A stretch of DNA of 64,000 bases from an uncultured Alphaproteobacteria bacterium (GTDB lineage Bacteria > Pseudomonadota > Alphaproteobacteria > HIMB59 > GCA-002718135), in the NCBI GenBank assembly GCA_902623545.1, contig CACNUI010000002.1:1-64000 (forward strand). Direction: 5' to 3'. Of the stretch, positions 1 to 10,865 are shown piece by piece. The notes under the pieces are model-generated. The model was not told the DNA's origin. It did no database searches and was given only the letters and a program-made list of their open reading frames with translations. A program made the translations under genes and the position numbers. Each line of letters starts with the position of its first letter. Position 1 is the first letter of the stretch.

Positions 1-1561
<1,561 letters not shown>

Positions 1562-1569
1562 GAGTTAAT

Positions 1570-2739
1570 ATGAAAAGATCTTATTTATTTACAAGTGAAT
1601 CAGTTTCTGAAGGCCATCCAGATAAAGTTTGTGATAGAATTTCAGATATGGTTGTGGATACGTATTTATCATCTGGCGATCCACAAACACGCGTAGCCTG
1701 TGAGACTTTGACTACCACTAATAAAGTAGTTTTAGCTGGAGAAGTAAGAGGCCCATCAGTTTCTAAGGATCAGATTATATCTCAAGTTAGAGATTGTATT
1801 AAAGATATTGGTTATGAACAAGATGGTTTTCATTGGCAGAATTGTGATATTGAAAGTTTTCTTCATGAGCAGTCAGCTGATATTGCTATGGGTGTTGATT
1901 CTGCTAGCAATAAAGATGAAGGAGCAGGCGATCAAGGAATCATGTTTGGTTTTGCTTGTAAGGACACTGAATCTTTAATGCCAGCACCGATACATTATTC
2001 TCATCAAATATTGTATAAAATGGCACAAGCGCGTAAAGATGGATCTGCATCTGGTCTAGAACCTGATTCAAAAAGCCAAGTCACAATGCTTTATGAAAAC
2101 GGAAAACCAACAAAAGTTACCTCTTTAGTAATTTCTTCACAACACAAAGAAGGTTTATCTCCTGAGGACGTAAAAGAAATCGTTAAACCTTACGTATATG
2201 AGTGTATACCTAATAACTTATTAGAAGGTCTAAAAGATGAAGAATTTTATGTTAATCCTACAGGAAACTTTGTAATTGGAGGCCCTGATGGTGACTCTGG
2301 TTTAACTGGCCGTAAAATAATAGTTGATACATATGGCGGTGCAGCGCCTCATGGCGGAGGTGCATTTTCAGGAAAGGATCCATCTAAAGTTGATAGGTCT
2401 GCAGCATATGCAGCAAGGTACTTAGCAAAAAATGTTGTAGCAGCGGATCTAGCGGATGAGTGCACTATACAGTTATCTTATGCAATAGGAGTATCGAAAC
2501 CCTTATCGGTATATGTAAATACTAATGGAACAAATAAAATTGATGAACAGAAAATTGAAAAATCTGTGCAAGATTTATTTGATCTAAGCCCAAGAGGAAT
2601 AAGAGAACATTTAAAACTAACAAATGCAATTTATGTTCCAACCTCTGCTTATGGCCATTTTGGTAGAGAACCAAGTAATCAAGGTCATTTCACCTGGGAA
2701 AAAACAGACTTGGTAGATGCGCTTAAAGGGATAGCTTAA
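1570..2739 (+). CDS. metK: S-adenosylmethionine synthetase
   Basis: Makes S-adenosylmethionine from methionine and ATP. The 389-aa length is normal for the family. Signature motifs are [12 protein letters not shown] (15-26, ATP and metal binding), the hexapeptide-type loop [10 protein letters not shown] (118-127) and the glycine-rich [19 protein letters not shown] segment near residues 262-280. A clear Shine-Dalgarno GGAG lies six bases before the ATG. It follows ahcY directly, so the SAM synthesis and SAH disposal steps are co-expressed. No SAM-sensing RNA is visible in the 8-nt gap or in front of ahcY. Confidence 0.98.
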   Translation: MKRSYLFTSESVSEGHPDKVCDRISDMVVDTYLSSGDPQTRVACETLTTTNKVVLAGEVRGPSVSKDQIISQVRDCIKDIGYEQDGFHWQNCDIESFLHEQSADIAMGVDSASNKDEGAGDQGIMFGFACKDTESLMPAPIHYSHQILYKMAQARKDGSASGLEPDSKSQVTMLYENGKPTKVTSLVISSQHKEGLSPEDVKEIVKPYVYECIPNNLLEGLKDEEFYVNPTGNFVIGGPDGDSGLTGRKIIVDTYGGAAPHGGGAFSGKDPSKVDRSAAYAARYLAKNVVAADLADECTIQLSYAIGVSKPLSVYVNTNGTNKIDEQKIEKSVQDLFDLSPRGIREHLKLTNAIYVPTSAYGHFGREPSNQGHFTWEKTDLVDALKGIA

Positions 2740-2745
2740 TTAGAT

Positions 2746-3192
2746 TTGCTAAATTCAGAGAATCAGGTTTTAGATATCTCTCAGATAGAGGAATTTGCAT
2801 TAACATTTAGTAAGAAACTGCAAATTGGGGATATAGTACTTCTAAAAGGTGAGCTGGGTTCAGGAAAAACAACTATATCACGATTTATTATTAATCATCT
2901 TTATAGCCTAAATAATCTTAAAAGACCTCTAGCAATTTCTAGTCCTTCCTATCCAATACTACTTACTTATGAACTGGGATCATTCGATATTTATCACTAC
3001 GACTTGTTTAGAATAAAGGATATAAAAGAACTATTCGATTTAGATTTTTTGGAAAATATAAACAATTCTATATCTCTAATTGAATGGCCAGAAATTTTAC
3101 TTAATTCATCTTTTCAGCAAAAATATTATCTTTTGGAATTACAAATCAAATCAGATTTAAAAAGAATTATTAATATTAAATATTATGAATAA
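2746..3192 (+). CDS. tsaE: tRNA N6-adenosine threonylcarbamoyltransferase ATPase subunit TsaE
   Basis: Small ATPase of the TsaB-TsaD-TsaE complex that makes the t6A37 modification of ANN-decoding tRNAs. The 148-aa protein has a Walker A loop GELGSGKT (35-42), the conserved SPSYPILLTYE region (about 65-75), HYDLFRI and IEWPE near the C-terminus, all usual for TsaE. The start is TTG at 2746, six bases after the metK stop; no in-frame ATG is nearby. The tsaE - sugar kinase - nucleotidyltransferase order is a known alphaproteobacterial arrangement. Confidence 0.93.
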   Translation: MLNSENQVLDISQIEEFALTFSKKLQIGDIVLLKGELGSGKTTISRFIINHLYSLNNLKRPLAISSPSYPILLTYELGSFDIYHYDLFRIKDIKELFDLDFLENINNSISLIEWPEILLNSSFQQKYYLLELQIKSDLKRIINIKYYE

Positions 3193-3197
3193 TATAT

Positions 3198-4118
3198 ATG
3201 GAATTTGTATCTGATAATATTTTTGAAATTCATCAGGGATTATCAGAGAAAAAAGTTTTTAGAAAATCACAAAATGAAATTTCTAAAATTATTATTGATT
3301 TTTCTAATGATGTAAAAGAATTTACAAATTTTCTTAAAGTTTACCAAATCCTTAAAAAAATTAATATATCTATACCAAAAATCTATGAAGTTTATTTTAC
3401 AAAAAAAATTATTATAATGGAAGATTTTGGCATAAATACATTTGACAAAATATATAAAGAAGAAAATATTTATAAATTATTAAGAATAGCAATAGATAAT
3501 TTAATTATTATTGAAAATTCCTTAATATACAAAGACTTAGAACAATTAGAAAAATATACGTTTAATGATTTAAAAAAAGAAATTAGTGAATTTATTAACT
3601 TTTATATCCCCTATAAAAAAATATCAAATTTTCCCATTAATGATTTTTATGATTCTTGGTTTAGAGTATATAATAACGAAAAATTTGATTTTACTAGTTT
3701 TGTTCACAAGGATTTTGAATTTATTAATTTGATTTTAGTTAACAAAAATCTATCACATCTTAAATGTGGCATAATTGATTTTCAAAGTGCATTTATTGGA
3801 TTTAAGGGTTGGGACTTATTCTCTATTCTTGAAAATCCAAGATTAAATTTTACAAGTAAATACAATGATGATTTAATAAAATACTACTATCTAAATACAA
3901 ATATCACTACAAATTATGAGAAATTTCTAAAACAGTACTACATCTTAAATTTAGCTAGACAAACTAGGTTAATTGGAAGATGGGTAAAATTATTATCTCT
4001 AGGTAATAAACAATTTTCAGATTACATTAATATTACAAAAAAAAGGATTATTTTTTGTTTATCAAAAATTACAGATAAAAAATTAAAACAATTATATGAA
4101 AAAGTTTTTATTAATTAA
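3198..4118 (+). CDS. amgK: APH-family sugar kinase, probable N-acetylmuramate/N-acetylglucosamine kinase AmgK
   Basis: A 306-aa kinase of the aminoglycoside-phosphotransferase fold. The catalytic loop is HKDFEFIN (H170, D172, N177; pattern HxDxxxxN) and the metal-binding loop is DFQ (194-196). In this position, between tsaE and a MurU-like nucleotidyltransferase, the expected role is anomeric phosphorylation of N-acetylmuramic acid in the cell-wall recycling route that bypasses de novo UDP-MurNAc synthesis. The fold is clear from motifs; the substrate is inferred from neighbours and the known AmgK-MurU pairing. It starts 5 nt after tsaE, has no obvious Shine-Dalgarno, and its stop overlaps the next start by one base (TAATG). 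Confidence 0.75.
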   Translation: MEFVSDNIFEIHQGLSEKKVFRKSQNEISKIIIDFSNDVKEFTNFLKVYQILKKINISIPKIYEVYFTKKIIIMEDFGINTFDKIYKEENIYKLLRIAIDNLIIIENSLIYKDLEQLEKYTFNDLKKEISEFINFYIPYKKISNFPINDFYDSWFRVYNNEKFDFTSFVHKDFEFINLILVNKNLSHLKCGIIDFQSAFIGFKGWDLFSILENPRLNFTSKYNDDLIKYYYLNTNITTNYEKFLKQYYILNLARQTRLIGRWVKLLSLGNKQFSDYINITKKRIIFCLSKITDKKLKQLYEKVFIN

Positions 4119-4798
4119 TGACTGATTTTTCTATATTAATTTTAAGTGCAGGTTATGGAAAACGAATGCAAGACTTAACCCTAAAAACTCCAAAACCCTT
4201 ACTTAGAAAAAAGAATAAAACATTATTAGAAAATACTATAAACTTTTTCCATGAAGTTGGTTGTAAAGAATTTTTTATTAACACACATTATTTACATAAA
4301 AACATAGAATTATTTATTTTAAATAATTTTAAAGAATATCCAATTAGTCTGGTTTATGAGCCTAGTATTCTTGGTACAGGAGGCGCTATACAAAATATTT
4401 TTAATTATACAAATATTAAAAAAATATGTGTAGTTAATTCTGATATTTTTTGGAAAAGTGATAATAAATTAGATGTAATAAACTTTTTAAAAAATTATGA
4501 TGAAGTTACTCATTGCAAAATAATGTTATCAAAAGAAAAAAATTTTTTAGGTCTTAAAAAAAATAAAGGTGATTTTAATATTAAAAATGGTAATGTTTCA
4601 AACTGGATAAATGGACAAGATATTAATATTTATTCTGGTCTTCAAATTGTCTCTAAAAAAATTTTCAACAACTCATCAAATAATTTTAGTATGTATAAAA
4701 TTTGGAATGATCTAATCGTTACTAATAATTTACAAGGATCTTTTATAAATTCAAAGGTTTTACATATTGGGGATAAAAGATCATTTGATAATTTTTAA
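4118..4798 (+). CDS. murU: Nucleotidyltransferase, probable N-acetylmuramate-1-phosphate uridylyltransferase MurU
   Basis: A 226-aa sugar-phosphate nucleotidyltransferase. The N-terminal signature is SAGYGKRM (10-17) followed by LTLKTPKPL (20-28), the pyrophosphorylase loop. GTGGA (86-90) contacts the base, and NSD (107-109) supplies a metal-binding Asp. Next to an APH-type kinase this is expected to join UTP and MurNAc-1-phosphate to give UDP-MurNAc in peptidoglycan recycling. The family is certain; the MurU substrate is inferred from context. In related alphaproteobacteria addB-addA often follow here, but a 47-nt gap and then trxA follow in this window. Confidence 0.75.
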   Translation: MTDFSILILSAGYGKRMQDLTLKTPKPLLRKKNKTLLENTINFFHEVGCKEFFINTHYLHKNIELFILNNFKEYPISLVYEPSILGTGGAIQNIFNYTNIKKICVVNSDIFWKSDNKLDVINFLKNYDEVTHCKIMLSKEKNFLGLKKNKGDFNIKNGNVSNWINGQDINIYSGLQIVSKKIFNNSSNNFSMYKIWNDLIVTNNLQGSFINSKVLHIGDKRSFDNF

Positions 4799-4845
4799 AG
4801 TTACTTTGATCTTGATTATCAAATTTAATTCCTTAAATATTCAAT

Positions 4846-5166
4846 ATGTCCACTTTTGTAACAAATGACCAAAAATTTGAAGAAGATATATCTACTCAGA
4901 CTGTACCAGTTGTTGTCGATTTTGGTGCTGAATGGTGTGGCCCATGCAAACAACTTGATCCAATTCTTGAGGAAATAGCAGCTGAAAACAAAGATAAACT
5001 TAAAATATTTAAATTAAATATTGATGAAAATCCAATGACACCTCAGAAATTTGGAGTCAGAGGTATTCCAACAATAATGATTTTTTCTGATGGTAAATTA
5101 ATTGATCAAAAAGTAGGGAGTTTACCTAAATCTGCACTTGAAAACTGGATTAAATCAAACTTATAG
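4846..5166 (+). CDS. trxA: Thioredoxin
   Basis: Cytoplasmic disulfide reductant, 106 aa, the normal length for thioredoxin 1. The active site is WCGPC (W30, C31, C34) and the cis-proline loop GIPT has P75. The start is set by the match to the family N-terminus; the 47-nt leader is AT-rich without a clear ribosome site. Its 3' end overlaps the convergent folC end by 6 nt (5161-5166), so the two transcripts must run into each other. Confidence 0.96.
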   Translation: MSTFVTNDQKFEEDISTQTVPVVVDFGAEWCGPCKQLDPILEEIAAENKDKLKIFKLNIDENPMTPQKFGVRGIPTIMIFSDGKLIDQKVGSLPKSALENWIKSNL

Positions 5167-6420
5167 TAATTTATCTCTAATTTTCCCAACTAAGTATAAT
5201 GAACCTGTTATTAAGAAAATTCTTTGATTTGATTTATTTATATGTTTTATAACTTTATTTAAACTTTGAATTCTCAGACATTGGATTGCAAGAGAGTTAC
5301 ACACATCTAGTATTTCATTGTTTTTAAATGAATGCTTTTCATCAGGAATTTCCACAGCCAGTATATTTTTTATATGATTTTTTATTGTATTAAGGAAAAT
5401 TTTTATTTCTTTATTATTAAGCATTCCAAATACAACACATGGATTTAAATTGTTAGACTTTAAAAATTCACTCAATCTTTTTGCTCCATCGACATTATGT
5501 GAGCCATCTAATATTATTTTTTTATTATTAAAATTTATTATTTCCAGTCTCCCCGGCCAAGCTGTGTCTCTTATTGCTTTATTAATTTTTTTATAATTTA
5601 AATCTAATTTATTTTGTAACATAATTTCTGAAAAAGCTAATGCTACGGCTGCATTTTCTATTTGATGTAAACCATTTAATTTAGGCCTTTTAATTATTCT
5701 TTTGTTTTTTTTGAATTGAAATTGAAAAGTTTTTTTATTAATATTAATTATTTTAAAATCTTTACTATAATAGTAAAAATTCTTTTTCTTCGTTAATTTT
5801 TCTAAAATAAATTTTTTAACTTCTTTTTTTTGCTTACTTATTAAAACATATTCACTTTTTTTAATTATTCCTAATTTTTCTTTAGTAATTTTAAGTATAG
5901 TATTTCCTAAAAACTCCTGATGATCAAAACTTATTGGAGTAATTATACTAAATAATTTTTTCGGAATTATATTAGTGGCATCCAATCTTCCACCTAAACC
6001 TGTTTCAAGGATTAAAAAGTCTGATTTAGATTGTTGAAATAATATGAAAGCAGCAGCTGTTGTTATTTCAAAAAAGGTAATTGGATCATCATTATTTTTT
6101 TTTCTAACAAATTCTAAAGTACTGTATAATTTTTTTGTACTTACATTTTTATTATTTAAAATTATTCTTTCATTAAATTTAGATAAGTGGGGAGATATAT
6201 ATGCATCACATGAATATCCATTTGAAACCAATATATTTCTTATAAAACTTTGAGTAGAGCCTTTACCATTTGTTCCTGCAATATGAATTGTCTTAGGTAA
6301 ACCTAAATGAGGATCACCTATTTTTTTTAGAAGTTTCTCTAATCTATTTAAAGATAAATCTATATATTTTGGATGTAAATTTATGAGTTTATCTAACAGC
6401 CTATCTGTCTTAGATTTCAC
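5161..6420 (-). CDS. folC: Folylpolyglutamate synthase / dihydrofolate synthase
   Basis: Adds glutamate to dihydropteroate and to folates. The 419-aa protein shows the Mur-ligase-type P-loop GTNGKGST (49-56), FDHQEFLG (165-172), the ETGLGGRLDATN region (139-150) and DGSHN (305-309) of the C-terminal glutamate-ligase domain. It is the last gene of the long minus-strand run, beginning 3 nt after accD. AccD-folC adjacency is usual in alphaproteobacteria and other bacteria. No terminator hairpin is visible after its stop, which overlaps convergent trxA. Confidence 0.95.
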   Translation of the reverse strand: MKSKTDRLLDKLINLHPKYIDLSLNRLEKLLKKIGDPHLGLPKTIHIAGTNGKGSTQSFIRNILVSNGYSCDAYISPHLSKFNERIILNNKNVSTKKLYSTLEFVRKKNNDDPITFFEITTAAAFILFQQSKSDFLILETGLGGRLDATNIIPKKLFSIITPISFDHQEFLGNTILKITKEKLGIIKKSEYVLISKQKKEVKKFILEKLTKKKNFYYYSKDFKIININKKTFQFQFKKNKRIIKRPKLNGLHQIENAAVALAFSEIMLQNKLDLNYKKINKAIRDTAWPGRLEIINFNNKKIILDGSHNVDGAKRLSEFLKSNNLNPCVVFGMLNNKEIKIFLNTIKNHIKNILAVEIPDEKHSFKNNEILDVCNSLAIQCLRIQSLNKVIKHINKSNQRIFLITGSLYLVGKIRDKLL

Positions 6421-6423
6421 TTA

Positions 6424-7266
6424 TCAACTAATATGTTTTAGTATTTTGTATAATGTTTCTCTCAAATTTTTTCTGTGCGAAACAATATCAACCATTCCAT
6501 GTTCTTTTAAATACTCAGCTTTCTGAAAATCTATTGGTAATTCTTCTCTGATTGTATCTTGTATTACTCTTTTTCCGGCAAAACCAATTGTTGCTCCTCT
6601 TTCAGCTATAGTAACATCACCCAACATCGCAAATGAGGCAGTTACACCTCCTGTAGTTGGTTCAGTTAATATAACTATATAAGGAATTTTATTTTCATTA
6701 AGCATATCAACAGCAGCTATAGTTCTTGGCATTTGCATTAAACTGATTATTCCCTCTTGCATTCTAGCACCACCAGATGAGGTAACTACAACGTAAGGCA
6801 ATTTTTTTTCGACAGATATTTTGGCACCTTTTACTATTGCACCACCAACAGCTCTTCCCATAGAGCCACCCATGAATTCAAAATTCATTAATCCTATAAT
6901 AAGTTCTTGATCTTTAATTTTACCTTGTATTAATATAAATGCATCGTCTCTATTTGTCTTTTTTCTATACTCTTTAAGCCTATCTTTATATTTTTTTTTA
7001 TCAGTAAAGTTTAGTGGATCATCAGAAATTTTATCTAACTCAATTTCATTATAATTATTATCATTAAAAAATAATTTTATTCTGTCCTCAGCACTCATTC
7101 TAAAATGATAATCACAATTTATACATACTCTTAAGTTTTCATTAAGATCCTTATGATGAATCATATTGCCACAAGACAAACAATTATTCCATAATTTTTC
7201 AGGAACATCACGTCTCTTAACCAGTGAGGTCAATTTTGGTTTTACAAAATTAGTTAACCAATTCAT
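6424..7266 (-). CDS. accD: Acetyl-CoA carboxylase carboxyltransferase subunit beta
   Basis: Beta half of the carboxyltransferase that moves CO2 from biotin to acetyl-CoA in fatty-acid synthesis. The 280-aa protein has an N-terminal four-cysteine zinc ribbon (C29, C32, C48, C51) followed by the crotonase-like carboxyltransferase domain with SSGGARMQEG and LTEPTTGGVTASFA. The ATG overlaps the trpA stop by four bases (ATGA), suggesting translational coupling. The partner accA is not in the window. Confidence 0.97.
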   Translation of the reverse strand: MNWLTNFVKPKLTSLVKRRDVPEKLWNNCLSCGNMIHHKDLNENLRVCINCDYHFRMSAEDRIKLFFNDNNYNEIELDKISDDPLNFTDKKKYKDRLKEYRKKTNRDDAFILIQGKIKDQELIIGLMNFEFMGGSMGRAVGGAIVKGAKISVEKKLPYVVVTSSGGARMQEGIISLMQMPRTIAAVDMLNENKIPYIVILTEPTTGGVTASFAMLGDVTIAERGATIGFAGKRVIQDTIREELPIDFQKAEYLKEHGMVDIVSHRKNLRETLYKILKHIS

Positions 7267-8057
7267 ATTTTTGTACCTTGTTTTAACTCTTTAATAAATT
7301 CATCAATTTTATTTATCATTACATTTTTATTTTCTAAATTGTCTTCAATAATTTTGATTATACTTGAGCCCACTACTGCCCCATCAGCAATCTTACATAC
7401 ATTATTTACATCTTTAGAATCTTTAATACCAAAGCCCGGAACAATAGGTAACTTTGTGAATTTTTTTATAAAATTTATTGACTCTTTAAGTTCATCAATA
7501 TTAGCTGACTTTTGACCTGTTATTCCCATAACACTTACATAATATAAAAACCCACTAGCATTTTTAAGTATTAGTTTTAGTCTACCTTCAGTTGTAGTTG
7601 GTGTAATTAGCCTGATTAAATCAATATCATTTTTCTTTAAGGCTATATTTAGTTCTTCATCTTCTTCAGGTTGCAAATCGACAATTATTAAACCATCCAC
7701 ACCATGAGAAACACAATTTTTTACAAAATTTTCAATCCCATAATGTAAAACAACGTTGTAGTAACCCATTAATATAATTGGTAATTTTTTATTTAAGGAC
7801 TTAGCATTTAAAGCTAATTCAAAAATATTATCTAAAGTTATTCCATTACTAAGAGCTCTGTTACTTGATAATTGAATAGTAGGTCCATCAGCCATTGGGT
7901 CAGAAAAAGGCATACCTATTTCTAAAATATCAATATTATTTTTAATTAATTTACTAATAATTTGATTACTAGTTTCAAAATCAGGATCACATCCAGTAAT
8001 AAAGGTAACTAATTTCTTATCATTTTTTTTGAATATCTGATTTATTAAATCAGTCAT
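7263..8057 (-). CDS. trpA: Tryptophan synthase alpha subunit
   Basis: Splits indole-3-glycerol phosphate to indole, which is channelled to TrpB. The 264-aa TIM barrel keeps both catalytic acids: Glu46 in EIGMPFSDP and Asp57 in DGP. The [10 protein letters not shown] loop and PGFGI phosphate-binding motif are present. It overlaps trpB by four bases and accD by four bases, so trpB-trpA-accD are translated in series. Confidence 0.97.
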   Translation of the reverse strand: MTDLINQIFKKNDKKLVTFITGCDPDFETSNQIISKLIKNNIDILEIGMPFSDPMADGPTIQLSSNRALSNGITLDNIFELALNAKSLNKKLPIILMGYYNVVLHYGIENFVKNCVSHGVDGLIIVDLQPEEDEELNIALKKNDIDLIRLITPTTTEGRLKLILKNASGFLYYVSVMGITGQKSANIDELKESINFIKKFTKLPIVPGFGIKDSKDVNNVCKIADGAVVGSSIIKIIEDNLENKNVMINKIDEFIKELKQGTKI

Positions 8058-9265
8058 TTCATACTTATATTAAGTTCATCAGCTATTGCAAAAATATCTT
8101 TATCACCTCTACCGCACATATTCATAACTATGATTTTATTTTTAGAATAATTTTTCGCTATTTTCCTCACAGTAGATAATGCATGAGCAGGTTCAAGAGC
8201 AGGAATAATGCCTTCTAGTTCACAACAATATTTAAAAGCCTCAAGTGCTTCTTTATCAGTTGCTGACATATATTTAACTCTTTTTTCTTCAAATAAAAAT
8301 GAGTGTTCCGGTCCAATACCTGGGTAATCTAATCCAGCAGATATTGAGTGAGCTTCTTGTATCTGACCAGATTCTGATTGTAATAAATATGTTTTATTTC
8401 CATGCAAAACTCCTGGTTTTCCACCAGTTAAACTTGCTGCATGTTTTGATGTATTAATTCCATGCCCAGCTGCTTCAACAGCTATCATTTCTACTTCAGA
8501 GTCATCTAAAAACTCATAAAATAAGCCCAAAGCGTTAGAGCCTCCACCAATACATGCTATTAATAGATCAGGATTTTTACCTTCTGTTTTTTTAAGTTGT
8601 TCTCGAACCTCTTTTCCAATTACAGATTGAAAATCTCTTACCATGGCTGGATATGGATGCGGTCCTGCAGCAGTTCCAATAATATAAAAAGTATCTTTAA
8701 CATTGGTGACCCAGTCTCTTAATGCCTCATTCATTGCATCTTTAAGTGATTTTGAGCCTGTTGAAACACTTCTTATTTCAGCACCAAGCAATTTCATTCT
8801 AAATACGTTTGGAGATTGTCTTTCAATATCTTTTTCACCCATATAAATTACACATGGCAGACCAAATAGTGCACATACGGTAGCTGTTGCAACTCCGTGC
8901 TGACCCGCTCCTGTTTCAGCTATGATTCTTTTTTTACCCATTCTTTTAGCAAGTAATATTTGGCCCATACAATTATTAATTTTATGAGCTCCAGTATGAT
9001 TTAGTTCATCTCTTTTAAAATAAATTTTTGCACCACCTAAATCTTCAGTTATTCTTTTTGCATAAAAAAGAGGACTTGGTCGACCAACATATGTTTCCAA
9101 ATAATAGTTAAATTCATCATTAAATTGTTTATTATTTTTTATTTTTTCATACTCTCTCTCAACTTCTAGTATCAATGGCATTAGAGTTTCAGATACATAT
9201 CTTCCTCCAAATTTACCAAAATACCCTCTTTCATTTGGATAATTTTTATAAGTATTTTTAAGCAT
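8054..9265 (-). CDS. trpB: Tryptophan synthase beta subunit
   Basis: PLP enzyme joining indole and serine to give tryptophan. The protein is 403 aa. The PLP lysine is K95 in HTGAHKINN; the phosphate-binding loop GGGSNALG lies near residue 240, and the HGNKTYLLQ segment is intact. Length and motifs are those of the standard TrpB1 type that works with TrpA. Its start overlaps the trpF end by 8 nt. Confidence 0.98.
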   Translation of the reverse strand: MLKNTYKNYPNERGYFGKFGGRYVSETLMPLILEVEREYEKIKNNKQFNDEFNYYLETYVGRPSPLFYAKRITEDLGGAKIYFKRDELNHTGAHKINNCMGQILLAKRMGKKRIIAETGAGQHGVATATVCALFGLPCVIYMGEKDIERQSPNVFRMKLLGAEIRSVSTGSKSLKDAMNEALRDWVTNVKDTFYIIGTAAGPHPYPAMVRDFQSVIGKEVREQLKKTEGKNPDLLIACIGGGSNALGLFYEFLDDSEVEMIAVEAAGHGINTSKHAASLTGGKPGVLHGNKTYLLQSESGQIQEAHSISAGLDYPGIGPEHSFLFEEKRVKYMSATDKEALEAFKYCCELEGIIPALEPAHALSTVRKIAKNYSKNKIIVMNMCGRGDKDIFAIADELNISMK

Positions 9266-9887
9266 AGTTTATTTTGTTCATTAAATTATTTATAATGTCA
9301 TTATCTTTAATGCCAAGCTCTTTTTCCACTCCAGATGATAAATCGACTCCAAAAGGCTTAATATTTTTTGTCAAATGATCAATATTTTTCAAATTTACAC
9401 CTCCAGACAAAAACCAAGGTTTTGAAGTATTTAAGTAGCTTATAATTTCCCAGTCAAAACTTTTAGCATTTCCACCTGGTAATTCATTTTTATTAGGTTT
9501 GTAGTCAAAAAGATAGTAATCTGCATCAGGATACATATTTATTTTATTTAGGTCATATTCTGATTGTATAGAAATTTTTTTAATAACTCTAATTTTATTT
9601 TTTTTTAACTGTCTAATATATTCATTATCCTCATAACCATGTAGTTGTATGTTTGTTAGATTTGTTTCTTTAATAAACGAATTTAAATCATCTATAGCTT
9701 CATTTACAAAAACTCCTACACCCTTAATTTTTAAATTTTTTGAAAGAACCAATAAATCTATCGCATCTTCTTTTGAAATATTTCTAGGGCTGTTATTATA
9801 AAAAATCATCCCAAAAAAATCTACACTATTTTCCTCGCAACAGAATAATGTTGTTTTATCTTTAATGCCACAGATTTTCACTATCAT
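9258..9887 (-). CDS. trpF: Phosphoribosylanthranilate isomerase
   Basis: Carries out the Amadori rearrangement of phosphoribosylanthranilate in tryptophan synthesis. The protein is 209 aa. The N-terminal strand VKICGI supplies the catalytic Cys6; QLHGYE, the glycine loop LSGGV and VDLSSGVE near the C-terminus match the family, with the catalytic Asp in VDLSSG. It directly abuts pyrF (one gene ends at 9888, the next begins at 9887). The trpF-trpB-trpA order is typical of alphaproteobacteria, with trpE/G/D/C elsewhere. Confidence 0.95.
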   Translation of the reverse strand: MIVKICGIKDKTTLFCCEENSVDFFGMIFYNNSPRNISKEDAIDLLVLSKNLKIKGVGVFVNEAIDDLNSFIKETNLTNIQLHGYEDNEYIRQLKKNKIRVIKKISIQSEYDLNKINMYPDADYYLFDYKPNKNELPGGNAKSFDWEIISYLNTSKPWFLSGGVNLKNIDHLTKNIKPFGVDLSSGVEKELGIKDNDIINNLMNKINYA

Positions 9888-10574
9888 TTATTTTAAAGAG
9901 TTATTTATTTTTTTTATAGTCTTTAGAGGGTCTTTAGATAAAGTAATAGGTCGTCCTATAACTAGTAAACTTGCACCTTTTTCTACTGCTTCTTTGGGTG
10001 TTAGTACTCTTCTTTGATCATCATTTTTGTCTTTATAACTATTTATTCTAATACCTGGGGTGACGATTATAAAATTCTTTGGCAATATATTTCTCAAATA
10101 AATTAATTCTTTAGGACTACAAACTATACCATCAAGTTTTTGTTTAATAGCCTGTTTAACAAATTTTTTAACTAATAATTCAATTTTTTCCTCATTATAA
10201 TATTTCTTTGTTTGGCTTTGATCTAAACTTGTTAAGACTGATACACCTAATATTTTAGTTACTCTATTTTTAATTAAGCTCGACTTCATCATTTGATCAC
10301 CACCAGAAATATGGATGGTTGTTAACATTGGTTTTAATTTCACTAGAGCTTTTAAACCTTGATGAACAGTATTAGGTATATCATGGAGTTTCAAGTCTAG
10401 GAAAATTTTTGGACAAATTTTTTTTATTTTTAAATATCCTTCGATTCCAAAATTGAAAAAAAATTCATAACCAATTTTAAAAGCATATACTTCAGACTTT
10501 AGACTTCTTACTATTTTTTCTATTTTTTTAAAATTGTTGCTATCTAGTGCTACAATTATTTTATTCGATTTCAT
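9888..10574 (-). CDS. pyrF: Orotidine 5'-phosphate decarboxylase
   Basis: Last step of UMP synthesis. The 228-aa TIM barrel has the catalytic array DLKLHDIPNT (D60, K62, D65) and the phosphate-binding GRPIT near the C-terminus. PyrF and trpF use related ribose-phosphate chemistry and are neighbours in several alphaproteobacteria. The start overlaps the end of ihfB by 14 nt. Confidence 0.96.
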   Translation of the reverse strand: MKSNKIIVALDSNNFKKIEKIVRSLKSEVYAFKIGYEFFFNFGIEGYLKIKKICPKIFLDLKLHDIPNTVHQGLKALVKLKPMLTTIHISGGDQMMKSSLIKNRVTKILGVSVLTSLDQSQTKKYYNEEKIELLVKKFVKQAIKQKLDGIVCSPKELIYLRNILPKNFIIVTPGIRINSYKDKNDDQRRVLTPKEAVEKGASLLVIGRPITLSKDPLKTIKKINNSLK

Positions 10575-10860
10575 TATTTAATTTTGTATTTATTCTTTTG
10601 TGAAGAATTTTTCCTATTTTAAAATGTAGTTTATAAGATCTGCCTTTGTAAATTTTTTCATTCGTTTTTGGATTTCTTACGAATTTTTCTTTATTGATCT
10701 TTCTACTGATCGTGCCAAATCCTCTAATTTCAATATTTTGACCATTTTTTAACGAATTAGATATTTTTCCAATGAATATATCAAATATGGTTTCAACATC
10801 TTCTGAACTAAAATTACTATATTTTTTATTAAGATTAATTAATATTTCGGATTTTAACAT
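10561..10860 (-). CDS. ihfB: Integration host factor subunit beta (HU/IHF family)
   Basis: DNA-bending protein, 99 aa. The HU/IHF core is complete, with IEIRGFGTI (about 43-51) and the arm motif RNPKTNE, whose proline intercalates into DNA in this family. The position directly after rpsA is the classical one for ihfB (rpsA-ihfB), which favours IHF-beta over HU. The C-terminal tail is Asn/Lys-rich as expected from the AT-rich base composition. The partner ihfA is not in this window; ihfA often sits near pheT, but here pheT is followed by lepA. Confidence 0.88.
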   Translation of the reverse strand: MLKSEILINLNKKYSNFSSEDVETIFDIFIGKISNSLKNGQNIEIRGFGTISRKINKEKFVRNPKTNEKIYKGRSYKLHFKIGKILHKRINTKLNNEIE

Positions 10861-10865
10861 TAATC

